Of a stretch of 35,000 nucleotides of DNA, positions 19,247 to 30,302 are shown in pieces. The position numbers and the translations under genes are program-made. Positions within the stretch are counted from its first letter, which is position 1. Every line of letters begins with the position of its first letter. Source of the DNA: Methanobacterium sp. BAmetb5 (GTDB taxonomy: Archaea > Methanobacteriota > Methanobacteria > Methanobacteriales > Methanobacteriaceae); NCBI RefSeq assembly GCF_003491305.1, contig NZ_CP022706.1:1840001-1875000 (forward strand). The letters run 5' to 3'. Under the pieces are notes generated by a model. The model saw nothing but the letters and a program-made list of their open reading frames with translations. It had not been told where the DNA came from and made no database searches.

Positions 19247-19633
19247 ATGGTTTCCGAAGAGATTCACTTACGTAATGCTAGAGAAAAAGCTCTTACCCTC
19301 TATGAATCAGTGGAAAAAGGTAGGTTATCTGTTGTGGGTGATATGGCATTTAAAGTTGCCGAGGAGTCTGTTCATGCCTTTGAAAGCCGTGAAGACCCTT
19401 ATGCCACTCATCGCAGAAGTGGAACTTTTTACCTGGTCAAGACGCGCTTCGTGGATGATGAGAGGAAATGTTTTCGCAGATTGCACCGTATCTATGAAAG
19501 ATTAGGTTACGGGGGAAGTAATGGTGACCTTGCAGATGAGGCAGTTTCCTGTATGGAGAAAATTGTAAGAAGGGTGGAGGGAGAACTAAATGTTAAAATC
19601 TTACCAGACGAACTTCCTAAAAAAAATCCATGA
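19247..19633 (+). CDS. HEPN-domain protein, partner of the MNT nucleotidyltransferase
   Basis: The 128-residue, mainly helical protein starts at ATG 19247, 8 bases after AAGGAA. The opening HLRNAREKALTLYESVEKGR and the following FKVAEESVHAFESRED match the HEPN helix pair found in HEPN/MNT pairs. Later helices contain RKCFRRLHRIYERLGYGG and a C-terminal helix. Some HEPN proteins are RNases with an Rx4-6H motif; I see a possible R-to-H spacing in RKCFRRLH but would not assign catalysis. The gene overlaps the MNT gene by 44 bases, a tight coupling usual for such modules. It may be a toxin, or a partner in small-molecule or RNA modification. Confidence 0.75.
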   Translation: MVSEEIHLRNAREKALTLYESVEKGRLSVVGDMAFKVAEESVHAFESREDPYATHRRSGTFYLVKTRFVDDERKCFRRLHRIYERLGYGGSNGDLADEAVSCMEKIVRRVEGELNVKILPDELPKKNP

Positions 19634-20195
19634 ATTAACCGCCCCTATTCAGGGATTGGAACTTCTTGTAGTTTATGGCAGTTATGTCCGCGGGGAATTA
19701 ACGTCTAAATCTGATGTGGATTTTTTTGCTCTGTTCCATGACTCTCAATCTCTGGAAAAAGGGGAGGAAACTCTCTTTGAAATCCTGACTGAAGAATGTG
19801 ACGGGGAACTGGAGCTTCCGGCTTCTTTATATGCAGTTAATGAAGATGAAACTCCAGACAAATCCTTTTTCTATGGTATTTTAACTGAAGGATTTTTGAT
19901 TACTCCTCCTATCTACGACTACTTCACGAAAGTTATGGAACCCACTCCCCGAGTGCTTTACACCTATTCCATGGAAGCCTTACCTTCCAAAAATAAGGTA
20001 AAAGTTAACCAGATATTGTATGGTTATTCACAGAAGAAAGGTGATAAAAGATATAACTATGATGGTCTTTTAAAGCATATTCAGGGTGAAAAAGTACGTT
20101 CTGGACTTTTGATTCCACAGGAACATGAGTTGGAAATGGATCGGTTCATGAGGGAAAACAAACTCAATTTTAAGAAGAAGGTAGTTTTTGTCTGA
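19590..20195 (+). CDS. MNT-type nucleotidyltransferase (minimal nucleotidyltransferase domain)
   Basis: The 201-residue protein starts at ATG 19590 after a strong site (GGTGGAGGGAG) inside the HEPN gene. The signature VVYGSYVRGELTSKSDVDFF (residues 27-46) gives the Gly30-Ser31 loop and the metal-binding Asp42 and Asp44 of the polymerase beta superfamily. The C-terminal half (LYTYSMEALPSKNKVKVNQI) is an extra basic, helical region absent from the smallest MntA antitoxins. In known HEPN/MNT modules the MNT protein AMPylates and neutralises the HEPN toxin; by analogy this could be the antitoxin, but the larger size leaves another role possible. Confidence 0.85.
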   Translation: MLKSYQTNFLKKIHELTAPIQGLELLVVYGSYVRGELTSKSDVDFFALFHDSQSLEKGEETLFEILTEECDGELELPASLYAVNEDETPDKSFFYGILTEGFLITPPIYDYFTKVMEPTPRVLYTYSMEALPSKNKVKVNQILYGYSQKKGDKRYNYDGLLKHIQGEKVRSGLLIPQEHELEMDRFMRENKLNFKKKVVFV

Positions 20196-20293
20196 ATTAT
20201 ATTAAAAATAAAATTTAATAAGGGATCTCTCATTAAGTAGTAGTTCTCATTGGAAGTTAAATTTCATAAATAATTGTTGAGGAGATGATAAAA

Positions 20294-20500
20294 ATGGCCA
20301 AGGAAATCAAACAATTAGTGGTAGGAATAACCCGTGAGGGTGATATAGTGGTTAAGAGTGCCCGGGGCAGAATGTATGCCGTTAAAAAATCAGCAGACCT
20401 GGAGTTCGGTTGTGAAGAGCTGTTCAATGATGTGGAAACAGAACTGTACGCCACCATAGATACGGAAGCTGAAACCTGGGAATGTACCTCTATTGAATAG
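20294..20500 (+). CDS. Small acidic protein of unknown function (68 residues)
   Basis: Two ATGs are possible, 20285 and 20294. I prefer 20294 because GAGGAGATGA lies at a normal distance ahead of it, while 20285 overlaps that site. The protein starts MAKEIKQLVVGITREGDIVV and ends in an acidic segment, YATIDTEAETWEC. The N-terminal strand pair and a Lys/Arg-rich middle (SARGRMYAVKK) suggest a small beta protein. No family is recognised. It precedes the peptidase gene by 46 bases and may be co-transcribed with it. Confidence 0.65.
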   Translation: MAKEIKQLVVGITREGDIVVKSARGRMYAVKKSADLEFGCEELFNDVETELYATIDTEAETWECTSIE

Positions 20501-20546
20501 ATAAGGGACACCAAAACTTAAAAATAAGGATGCAAAAACCAGGGAC

Positions 20547-21266
<720 letters not shown>

Positions 21267-21344
21267 ACCATATAACTGTTTTTTAAAACCTGTTTTTTAA
21301 ACTTTTTTTTAATTTTTTCCCTATTTATAGAATAATCCCGGGTA

Positions 21345-21376
21345 AAAACCCGATTAACATTTCTTCCGGGTTTTTT
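21345..21376 (+). terminator. Terminator-like hairpin with an alternative overlapping hairpin
   Basis: AAAACCCG (21345-21352) pairs with CGGGTTTT (21367-21374) and runs into a T-tract. A second, mutually exclusive hairpin uses the same left strand: CGGGT (21339-21343) pairs with ACCCG (21348-21352). It probably ends the peptidase transcript. The competing structures resemble an attenuator but could be accidental. Confidence 0.55.
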
Positions 21377-21500
21377 ATAGTAAAGGGGTTACTTCTGGTG
21401 GGCGAAGGAGTATGTTCTTTTGTTTCAATTTCCGTTAATTTTATATATCATGATTAATAATGTTAAATTGATCATGTTAATGATAATAGGAGAGATGTGT

Positions 21501-21824
21501 ATGCTAAGACTTAAAAAAATATCTGAAGTTCCCCGAGTGGAAGATGGATTCAGAATCTTAATAGATGAATCCTGGCCGGAAGGATTAACCCGAGAAGAAG
21601 CTAAAGTCGATCTATGGCTTAGAGAGATATCCCCTCCTCCAGAGATTGATGAATGGCCAGGGGATAATCCTTTATTCAATGAAGCAGTTCTGGACCAAAC
21701 AGAAAATCTCAACCAAATCCGGAGAAATACAATTATAAAACTTATCCGGAACACTGAAAAAGAAAAAGGAACTGTAACCTTTTTGTATTCTACAGTGGGG
21801 AGCATTAAACAGTTACCGGTTTAA
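21501..21824 (+). CDS. DUF488 family protein
   Basis: The frame is open from 21420, but ATG 21501 is preferred because AGGAGA lies 7 bases before it. The resulting 107-residue protein matches the DUF488 (YeaO-like) family: RVEDGFRILIDESWPEGLTR, the conserved EEAKVDLWLREISPPPE, and FNEAVLD followed by the C-terminal strand TVTFLYSTV. In bacterial members the first part reads RVWPRG where this one has ESWPEG, so the conserved Arg is replaced. The function of the family is not settled. It stands alone between a terminator and a GC-rich hairpin ahead of polB. Confidence 0.8.
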   Translation: MLRLKKISEVPRVEDGFRILIDESWPEGLTREEAKVDLWLREISPPPEIDEWPGDNPLFNEAVLDQTENLNQIRRNTIIKLIRNTEKEKGTVTFLYSTVGSIKQLPV

Positions 21825-21856
21825 AAAAAACCCTCTCTTTTTTATTCGACGATGCA

Positions 21857-21890
21857 GGGGGGAGGGTAAGTAGATTACTTATCACCCCCT
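21857..21890. promoter_or_regulatory. GC-rich hairpin between the DUF488 gene and polB
   Basis: TAAGTA (21867-21872) pairs with TACTTA (21876-21881), flanked by a G-run (21857-21862) and CCCCCT (21885-21890) that extend the stem imperfectly. It lies 47 bases before the polB start. It may be a terminator for the upstream gene or a leader structure of polB. Confidence 0.45.
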
Positions 21891-21936
21891 CTACCTCAAA
21901 TTCCTTGACCTTACCCATCCATAGTCCCTACTGGAA

Positions 21937-23826
21937 GTGAGGATTATGGGCGTACATGAAGGAATACCTCCCGGTACAGTGACTAAAAAATTCGTTCTCC
22001 TGGACATTGATTACATCACCCGGAACCGTGTACCAGTTATAAGGTTATTCGGCAAACTCCTGGGAGAAAAAGAAGAAGGCCATATCATAGCCTGGGATAA
22101 AAGTTTCAAACCCTACATCTACGTCATTCCCCAAGATATTAAGGTCTGCACCCAGGATTTAAGTGAACTAGGACTTAACTCTGTGGAAAAGGTTTACAAA
22201 AAGGATCAGGGGAAAAGGAAAGAGGTCCTGAAGGTAACCTTCAAACATCCTCAGGATATCCCTAAATTAAGGGATAGAATAGGGAATTTAACCTCGGTCC
22301 AGGAGGTAAGAGAACATGATATTCCTTTTTACCGCAGGTACCTCATAGATAAAGGATTATCTCCTTTGAATGTTGTGGAAGTAGAAGGTAAGGTCTTAAA
22401 ACAGGGACCTGTAAAAGGATCACCAACTACGCCCCAACCCTGCATTTTCCAGGTGAAAAATCCCCCTAAAATCATCCTCGAGGAAGTTTTACCAGAATTC
22501 TCAGTTTTAAGCTTTGATATTGAGGTTTACAATCCCCGGGGCATGCCCCAGGCCGAGCTGGACCCCATCATCATGATCAGTTTCTCCAGTAACCAGGGCC
22601 TGCAGAAAGTGGTATCCTATAAAAATCCTTCAACTGCCTCTGATATTCACCCTTCCTCGGATTCCTATCTAGACCCTCCGGGAGACTTTGTGGAAGTAGT
22701 GGCCAACGAGAAAGAATTACTGGAGAAATTCGTGGAAACTGTCCAGTCTGAAAATCCTGATTTTATCCTGGGATACAACTCCGATGCCTTTGACCTTCCC
22801 TACATAATGGATCGGGCGGCAAAGCTGGGAGTACCCCTTCACTTGGGAGTAGACGGATCCCCGCCCAGATTCACCCGGCTGGGTTTCGGTAACCCTGCCA
22901 TGATCCGGGGCAGGGTGCACATTGACCTGTACTCCTATGTCCGCCGCTACCTGCACTTAGAACGCCACACCCTGGAACGGGTTTACCTGGAGCTTTTTGG
23001 CCAGGAAAAATACGACCTCCCCGGAGATGAAATCCACCTTTACTGGGATAAAGGTGACCAGAGACTGGAACGTCTCTTCCACTACTCCCTGGACGATGCC
23101 GTGGCGGTTACCCAGATCGGAGAGGAGATGTTACCCATAAGTATGGAACTCACCCGGATCGTGGGCCAACCCCTCTTTGATGTGTCCCGCATGGCCAGCG
23201 GGCAGCAGGTGGAATGGTACCTAATCCGGAAATCATTTGAAACCGGGAATTTAGTACCTAACCGACCTTCACCCGAGGAATTAACCCAGAGGGAAGGTAA
23301 GCAGGTGGTGGGAGGCTACGTTAAGGAACCAGTAACTGGGTTGCACGAAAATATTGTCTACTTTGATTTCCGGAGCCTGTACCCCAGTATAATAATTTCC
23401 AAGAACATATCCCCGGATACTCTCACTCCGGATTATAAAAGGGGAACTTGCCATGTCTGCCCGGAGTACGGGCACAAATTCCACAAGGAACCAGTGGGCT
23501 TCATCCCGGCGGCCATGGGTAAAATTTTAAAGGATAGAATAAGAATCAAATCCCGGATGAAACAGTCCAGGGATGATCGAGAACGACAGATTCTAAATGC
23601 ACAGCAGGAAGCCTTGAAGAGGCTGGCCAACACCTTCTATGGATTGTACAACCACAGCACCTTCCGGTGGTACAGTCTGCAATGTTCAGAGTCCATAACC
23701 GCCTGGGGAAGAGATTTTCTTAAGAAAACCATGAAAGATGCGGAAAACAATGGTTTCAAACCATTGTACGCGGATACGGATGGCTTTTTTGCCACTTATA
23801 CCGGGTTCAAGATGGAAATCAACTAA
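21937..23826 (+). CDS. polB1: DNA polymerase family B, large N-terminal subunit (split gene)
   Basis: This is the replicative family B DNA polymerase with 3'-5' proofreading. The 629-residue protein has exonuclease motifs Exo I (SFDIEVYN, Asp194/Glu196), Exo II (GYNSDAFDLPY, Asp283) and Exo III (YSLDD, Tyr383/Asp387). Polymerase motifs are A (YFDFRSLYPS, Asp477), B (KRLANTFYG, Lys561) and C (YADTDG, Asp613/Asp615). It ends 14 residues after motif C, so the thumb and PCNA-binding tail are missing. In Methanothermobacter the same enzyme is split (MTH1208 and MTH208), and the break here is in a comparable place, so I read it as the natural split and not as a recent truncation. The start is uncertain: GTG 21937, or ATG 21946 after GTGAGG. 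Residue numbers use 21937. Confidence 0.93.
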   Translation: MRIMGVHEGIPPGTVTKKFVLLDIDYITRNRVPVIRLFGKLLGEKEEGHIIAWDKSFKPYIYVIPQDIKVCTQDLSELGLNSVEKVYKKDQGKRKEVLKVTFKHPQDIPKLRDRIGNLTSVQEVREHDIPFYRRYLIDKGLSPLNVVEVEGKVLKQGPVKGSPTTPQPCIFQVKNPPKIILEEVLPEFSVLSFDIEVYNPRGMPQAELDPIIMISFSSNQGLQKVVSYKNPSTASDIHPSSDSYLDPPGDFVEVVANEKELLEKFVETVQSENPDFILGYNSDAFDLPYIMDRAAKLGVPLHLGVDGSPPRFTRLGFGNPAMIRGRVHIDLYSYVRRYLHLERHTLERVYLELFGQEKYDLPGDEIHLYWDKGDQRLERLFHYSLDDAVAVTQIGEEMLPISMELTRIVGQPLFDVSRMASGQQVEWYLIRKSFETGNLVPNRPSPEELTQREGKQVVGGYVKEPVTGLHENIVYFDFRSLYPSIIISKNISPDTLTPDYKRGTCHVCPEYGHKFHKEPVGFIPAAMGKILKDRIRIKSRMKQSRDDRERQILNAQQEALKRLANTFYGLYNHSTFRWYSLQCSESITAWGRDFLKKTMKDAENNGFKPLYADTDGFFATYTGFKMEIN

Positions 23827-23843
23827 CTATATCAACTAACTAT
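23818..23843. repeat. 13-base tandem duplication at the end of polB1
   Basis: ATCAACTAACTAT occurs at 23818-23830 and again at 23831-23843. The first copy contains the polB1 stop codon (TAA 23824-23826). The second copy lies directly in the spacer. Confidence 0.9.
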
Positions 23844-23846
23844 AAT

Positions 23847-23938
23847 TATCTTAGAGGATTCAACATTATCTTAGGTTCAACCTATCTTAGAGGTTTCAAC
23901 ATATCGTAGGGTTCAACCTATCTTAGAGGAGTTCAACA
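23847..23938. repeat. Interspersed long/short repeat array after polB1
   Basis: Units alternate between a 20-base form (TATCTTAGAGG.TTCAACAT) and a 16-base form (TATCTTAGGTTCAACC). Starts are at 23847, 23867, 23883, 23903 and 23919, so the pair repeats with a 36-base period. The array fills most of the gap between polB1 and the flavoprotein gene. Confidence 0.85.
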
Positions 23939-23967
23939 AATACATAATAAAAAGTGAGACTGGAACC

Positions 23968-24612
<645 letters not shown>

Positions 24613-24737
24613 ATACTATTTTTTTTAAAAAAATTAAGTTAGGTTTTTTTTAAATAATTTAAGTGGGATTAAGGGAATTATCCCCGAATCCCCATTTTAT
24701 CTAAGTCTATCCATCCCTTTTTATCTAAGTCTATCCC

Positions 24738-25175
24738 TTATGGTGGGTTTCTTACCTTTTCATCGGTGGTAATATCCACAGTTTCTGTTCCCAGGACTTT
24801 TCCGGTTTTGGCATCTACCAGGACATCACCCAGCACAGTCCCCACGGAATGCTGGCCCTCCACGGTTACCACCATAGGCACGTAGTACACACTTCCTTTG
24901 AGGGAAGGTGTGCCCGCTCCCAGGCCCTTATAATCCGACTTGGAATTCAGGTAGTTGGATGCAATGGACTTGGCCTGGGCTGAGGATATGTAACCCGAGG
25001 TGGTGCTCTGGTTCTGCTGGGTGGCGGTATTCTGGTTCACCACTGTGGTTGTGGTGTTGTTGGTAACATTGGGCGAGTTGTTCACCGCGGGCTGAAATAA
25101 AAGATAACTAACTCCGGCGGCAGCAACAAAGATCAGGATAACGACTCCAATTAAAATATAGGTATTGCGTTGCAT
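24738..25175 (-). CDS. Membrane-anchored PepSY-like protein
   Basis: The 145-residue protein starts at ATG 25175, after AGGGGG. Residues about 7-28 form one hydrophobic segment (ILIGVVILIFVAAAGVSYLL), then an Asn/Thr/Gln-rich linker (about 30-60). The last 85 residues resemble a PepSY-type domain: ISSAQAKSIASNYLNS, VYYVPMVVTVEG, and GDVLVDAKTGKVLGTETVD. PepSY domains often inhibit or modulate extracytoplasmic peptidases. A TATA-like TATAAAATA (minus strand) lies at about 25249-25257. It is transcribed towards the flavoprotein gene. The overall design (anchor, polar linker, small domain) resembles that of the protein at 8925. Confidence 0.7.
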   Translation of the reverse strand: MQRNTYILIGVVILIFVAAAGVSYLLFQPAVNNSPNVTNNTTTTVVNQNTATQQNQSTTSGYISSAQAKSIASNYLNSKSDYKGLGAGTPSLKGSVYYVPMVVTVEGQHSVGTVLGDVLVDAKTGKVLGTETVDITTDEKVRNPP

Positions 25176-25574
25176 TTTTTTAAACCCCCTTATGCATGGG
25201 AAATGAGAAGGTCTACCCTAACATCCCCTATCTTTGATATATCTACTCAGTATTTTATACATTTTATTGTAAAGTAAGGGCAGGGAACCTTCAGCATGAC
25301 TGGTGGTTCATTAACTGCCAAAGCTGGGCTAATCTTCTATTCAACCAACATAAAGGCAGTGATAAACATGGAAAACGTGAAATTGAACTTAATCCAGAAA
25401 AGCAGCCTCAACTTTATTTTTTTTTAGAGAAAATTTATTTATATAGAAAATAATCCCTTTTTAAGTTGAATTTTACATTTGAGGCATTATAGATAATTTA
25501 ATCAAAAAAATATCTTATTAATCAATTGAGAATAAAAATAGGCTTAAAATAATCAGTTGAAATAATAAAATAAG
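25176..25574. other. Intergenic region between the PepSY-like gene and the tRNA cluster
   Basis: This 399-base stretch holds the upstream region of the minus-strand gene (TATA-like element near 25249) and an A/T-rich half with a long T-run at about 25410-25426. The T-run would be an A-run on the minus strand and so is not a terminator for the tRNAs. No coding frame longer than about 20 residues is convincing. Confidence 0.5.
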
Positions 25575-25648
25575 CGGGCCCGACGGGAGTTGAACCCGCG
25601 GCCACCTGGTTAAAAGCCAGGCGCTCTCCCAGACTGAGCTACGGGCCC
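25575..25648 (-). tRNA. tRNA-Lys(TTT)
   Basis: Reading the minus strand, the acceptor arm GGGCCCG pairs with CGGGCCC, the D arm includes GTAGCTCAGT, the anticodon arm is CCTGG-CTTTTAA-CCAGG with anticodon TTT, and the T arm contains GGTTCAACTCC. The discriminator base is G, and no CCA is encoded. It shares its 5' flank pattern with the Lys(CTT) gene at 26324. Confidence 0.97.
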
Positions 25649-26232
<584 letters not shown>

Positions 26233-26323
26233 TCATACTATGGCTTTGCTGTTCTTCTTAAAAGAACATTCCCCTAAACGGGTGTAAGATCTGGATATCA
26301 GAATATATTATATTAAAATAAAG

Positions 26324-26397
<74 letters not shown>

Positions 26398-26962
26398 TCT
26401 AGAACGCCCTGAATGGGTAATAATAACCTGACACGTGGATGTTTTCCACTAGATTTCACACCTAAAAGCAACAGGGTAGTAACTGGTTGGTGGAGCTATT
26501 ATTTAAAGCTTTGGCCATGACAGTCGTTACTTAACCTATTATGTGTTTAAAACCTTTGAGTATTACAGAAATCTGAAATAACCTGTATAGTTATGGGTAT
26601 ACATCAAATTCCAGCATTTAATTCTATTAAATACAAATCCATGGTTTTTACCCTAATGGATAAAGGGGGCATTGGTAAAATTCTCCTGAAACGTACAGGT
26701 ACGTGTGGGGAGGAGTGGGTATTTAGTTCAGAGAATTAGGGAGCATCTATCTTTCACCACCAGATTTATGTAGATAACCTGCTTAAAGTATTACCGGGGT
26801 TTTTAATCCCATAGCTTTTAAAAGTCGGACCGACCATAATTTAAAAATGATTTTACTGGTCTGGGTCCGGGGAGTACCGGGGTCCCGGCTGGGGTGAAGG
26901 GGAGGATATGATGGATTTTAGGTTAACCTGGTATTTTAAATCAATTTTAGGAGCATAATCTG
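26398..26962. other. Spacer between tRNA-Lys(CTT) and the Lys-rich protein gene
   Basis: The first 112 bases are the tRNA-Lys(CTT) leader and promoter. From about 26815 the sequence becomes GC-rich and contains short dyads: GTCGGACCGAC (26824-26834) and CCGGGGTCCCGG (26877-26888). GGTTAACC (26923-26930) follows in a less GC-rich part. A TATA-like AATTTAAAAATG near 26838 could start a transcript with a structured leader of about 100 bases for the gene at 26963. No other coding frame is supported. Confidence 0.5.
26435..26509 (-). promoter_or_regulatory. Promoter and leader of tRNA-Lys(CTT)
   Basis: The TATA element (about 26496-26508) and the 19-base conserved block (26470-26488) lie at exactly the same distances from the tRNA as in the Lys(TTT) leader (99 and 73 bases). 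The hairpin GTGGA (26435-26439) with TCCAC (26445-26449) replaces GTGGG/CCCAC of the other leader by a paired change. Confidence 0.6.
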
Positions 26963-27184
26963 ATGGCTAAGAAAAAGAAAAAATCTCAGAAGAAGTCTTC
27001 CAAGAAGAAAAAGGCAGTGAAGAATGTTTCACAGAATATTTCCAAGGAACAGGTTTCAACCGACAACACCGAGTACAAAGGCCCAAAATCCTTTGATAAA
27101 TACATGTTCATGGGGGTATTCCTGTTTGGTATAGCTTTCTTACTGTTGTACTTGGGCGGTTTGGTATATCACCTGCTGGCCTAA
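26963..27184 (+). CDS. Lysine-rich tail-anchored small membrane protein
   Basis: The 73-residue protein starts at ATG 26963, 9 bases after AGGAG. The N-terminal 20 residues are almost all Lys and Ser (MAKKKKKSQKK), a polar linker follows, and the C-terminal 25 residues are one membrane segment (YMFMGVFLFGIAFLLLYLGG). The cytosolic, highly basic arm would bind nucleic acid or acidic lipid at the membrane. No family is recognised. It is preceded by a GC-rich leader and followed by T-rich DNA. Confidence 0.7.
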   Translation: MAKKKKKSQKKSSKKKKAVKNVSQNISKEQVSTDNTEYKGPKSFDKYMFMGVFLFGIAFLLLYLGGLVYHLLA

Positions 27185-27451
27185 ACTTATTTTTCATTTT
27201 TTAAACTTTTCTTACATTTTAGGGCAAACCAGCTTCTTTTTTTAAATAAATACTTTTGAAAGGATCTTTAAAAGGGAGGATTAGATGGGGGAATAATTTT
27301 TTTATGGGGGTCATAGGAAACATTCCAGTTTCTAATCCTCACCCTATTATGATCAATTATCATATTTATATTAACGTGTGGGGAAAAAATCAAGAATAGG
27401 AAAGATAAAACACAGTATAATCAAGAGTACCCATGTGGGGGGCAAGATGAA

Positions 27452-28153
27452 ATGAAATGTGAAAACTGCGGATATGATAACGATGCCGACGCTGCTTTTT
27501 GTGAACAGTGCGGTGCTAAATTACCGGAAAAAGCAGCCTTTGGTAGAAAATCCACTCAACCCGAAAAAGAAGAATCAAAAACTATTAACACGGCATTGAT
27601 CGTGGCAGTAGTGGCTCTGGTGGTAATACTGGGAATAATGGGAGGAATACTCCTGAAAATGGGAAGTTCCAGCACCCCGGCCAACACCACCAACACCACC
27701 CCTGCCCCCGAAACAATATCCCTGGCTACTGGATTCCCGGTGTCCCAGGTACCCGGCCTGGCCAGTGAAATCTCAAGAGTGGGAGTGGGGTTCAGCACCA
27801 TAACCTACCAGGGAGTAACCCTGGACAAGAACCAGTGCCTTTACATCCTGGCCAAGGGCATAACAATGATAAACACCGGGCAAACTGGTAATATTCCCAT
27901 AAACCAGTACAAGAGTCCGGATAATGCTTACGGGACAGTTACCAGTGCCACCATCGCCCAGGCAGATTATCTGAGCATGGCCCAGAGAACCTGTGCTTGG
28001 ATGGATAACAGTGGCCAGACACCCAACTACATTGGTATCACTGTATCTGGTCAACCAGATTTATCCCCGGATTCCATGCTGAACATGTATGCCAAGGTTT
28101 TAACCCAGTACAAATCAACTGGACAACTACCAGCCAGTGTAACCATACCTTAG
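27452..28153 (+). CDS. Zinc-ribbon membrane protein with a pseudomurein-binding-repeat-like domain
   Basis: The 233-residue protein starts at ATG 27452. A zinc ribbon with Cys3, Cys6, Cys17 and Cys20 (MKCENCGYDNDAD, FCEQCGAKL) lies at the N terminus. A membrane segment follows (about 48-70, TALIVAVVALVVILGIMGG), then a Pro/Thr-rich linker. Residues about 110-233 resemble pseudomurein-binding repeats: VTLDKNQCLYILAKGITMINTG, later ADYLSMAQRTCAWMDNSGQT with PNYIGI, and LNMYAKVLTQYKSTGQLPASV. Those repeats bind the archaeal cell wall in Methanobacteriales. The protein therefore links a cytosolic zinc ribbon to the wall. It is followed after 57 bases by an M14-like peptidase candidate, suggesting a wall-related pair. 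Confidence 0.8.
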   Translation: MKCENCGYDNDADAAFCEQCGAKLPEKAAFGRKSTQPEKEESKTINTALIVAVVALVVILGIMGGILLKMGSSSTPANTTNTTPAPETISLATGFPVSQVPGLASEISRVGVGFSTITYQGVTLDKNQCLYILAKGITMINTGQTGNIPINQYKSPDNAYGTVTSATIAQADYLSMAQRTCAWMDNSGQTPNYIGITVSGQPDLSPDSMLNMYAKVLTQYKSTGQLPASVTIP

Positions 28154-28210
28154 GCCAGGAAAATTTAAGTTTAAAACCATGGGGCATTTGAAAACTGAGG
28201 AGAACTGAGA

Positions 28211-28918
<708 letters not shown>

Positions 28919-29084
28919 ATTAATTTTTCGGGGAATTTAGGTTTGAAAGGGCAGTAATGGTTTTTTTTAAGGGAGTTTTAGATAGAAAAAGGGTAACTAA
29001 AATATAGTTAGTATATTTTGCTGACCATTAAATACATTATTCTATTCGGTGAATGTTAATTAAAGACACATTACAGGTGATCTT

Positions 29085-29483
29085 ATGGTAATGAACAAGG
29101 AAATGATGGATGCAATAGAAAAAAACAACATAGTCTGGTTAGCCACCGCCAATAACAAAAGCACTCCCAATGTGGTTCCAATTGGATTTGCCAGACCATT
29201 AGATGGTGAAACCATCCTACTGGTGGCCAACTTCATGAACAAAAGTTTGGAAAATCTTAAAAACAATCCCCAGGCCACAGTGGCTGTGGGAGACATATCA
29301 GAATGCCCCTACCAGTTTAAAGGCACGGTGGAAATACATGAGTCTGGTAAATACTTTGATGATGCAGTGGAATGGGCTAAAAGTGTCATGACTCAACTAG
29401 CACCTAAAGCCGCAGTCTTGCTAAAGGTAACTGAAATATATTCAGTGCAACCGGGTCCTGATGCCGGTAAAAGAGTTGATTAA
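29085..29483 (+). CDS. Pyridoxamine 5'-phosphate oxidase family, FMN-binding protein
   Basis: The 132-residue protein starts at ATG 29085 after AGGTGAT. The fold signature is the split-barrel of PNPOx-like proteins: IVWLATANNKSTPNVVPIGF, DGETILLVANFMNKSLENLK (FMN phosphate region), then ATVAVGDISECPYQFKGTVE and AVLLKVTEIYSVQPGP. Family members bind FMN or F420. In methanogens an F420 or FMN reductase role is possible, but the substrate is unknown. It is probably monocistronic. Confidence 0.85.
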   Translation: MVMNKEMMDAIEKNNIVWLATANNKSTPNVVPIGFARPLDGETILLVANFMNKSLENLKNNPQATVAVGDISECPYQFKGTVEIHESGKYFDDAVEWAKSVMTQLAPKAAVLLKVTEIYSVQPGPDAGKRVD

Positions 29484-29624
29484 ACCAAGAAAGGATAAAA
29501 TACTGGGATTTACTCCCATTTTTTCATATTTTAAAAAGTAATCTTGTAGGGTGTTCCCTTTCTATTTTTATTAGGGTGTTCTCTTCGATTTTAGAATTAT
29601 TTGGTGTTAGAATCGGTATTAAGG

Positions 29625-30302
<678 letters not shown>

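Noticed and set aside
21420..21500. Longer DUF488 protein starting at 21420
   Set aside because: The extra N-terminal residues are hydrophobic, do not match the family, and have no binding site, whereas ATG 21501 has AGGAGA at the right distance.
23827..23967. A frameshifted continuation of polB carrying the thumb domain
   Set aside because: No frame in the 140 bases after the stop contains polymerase-like sequence, and the flavoprotein gene follows. The known split of this enzyme in the order explains the end.
26907..26967. C/D-box guide RNA ahead of the Lys-rich gene
   Set aside because: An imperfect box C (ATGATGG) and a CTGA can be found, but no internal C' or D' boxes exist and the CTGA overlaps the start codon of the next gene.
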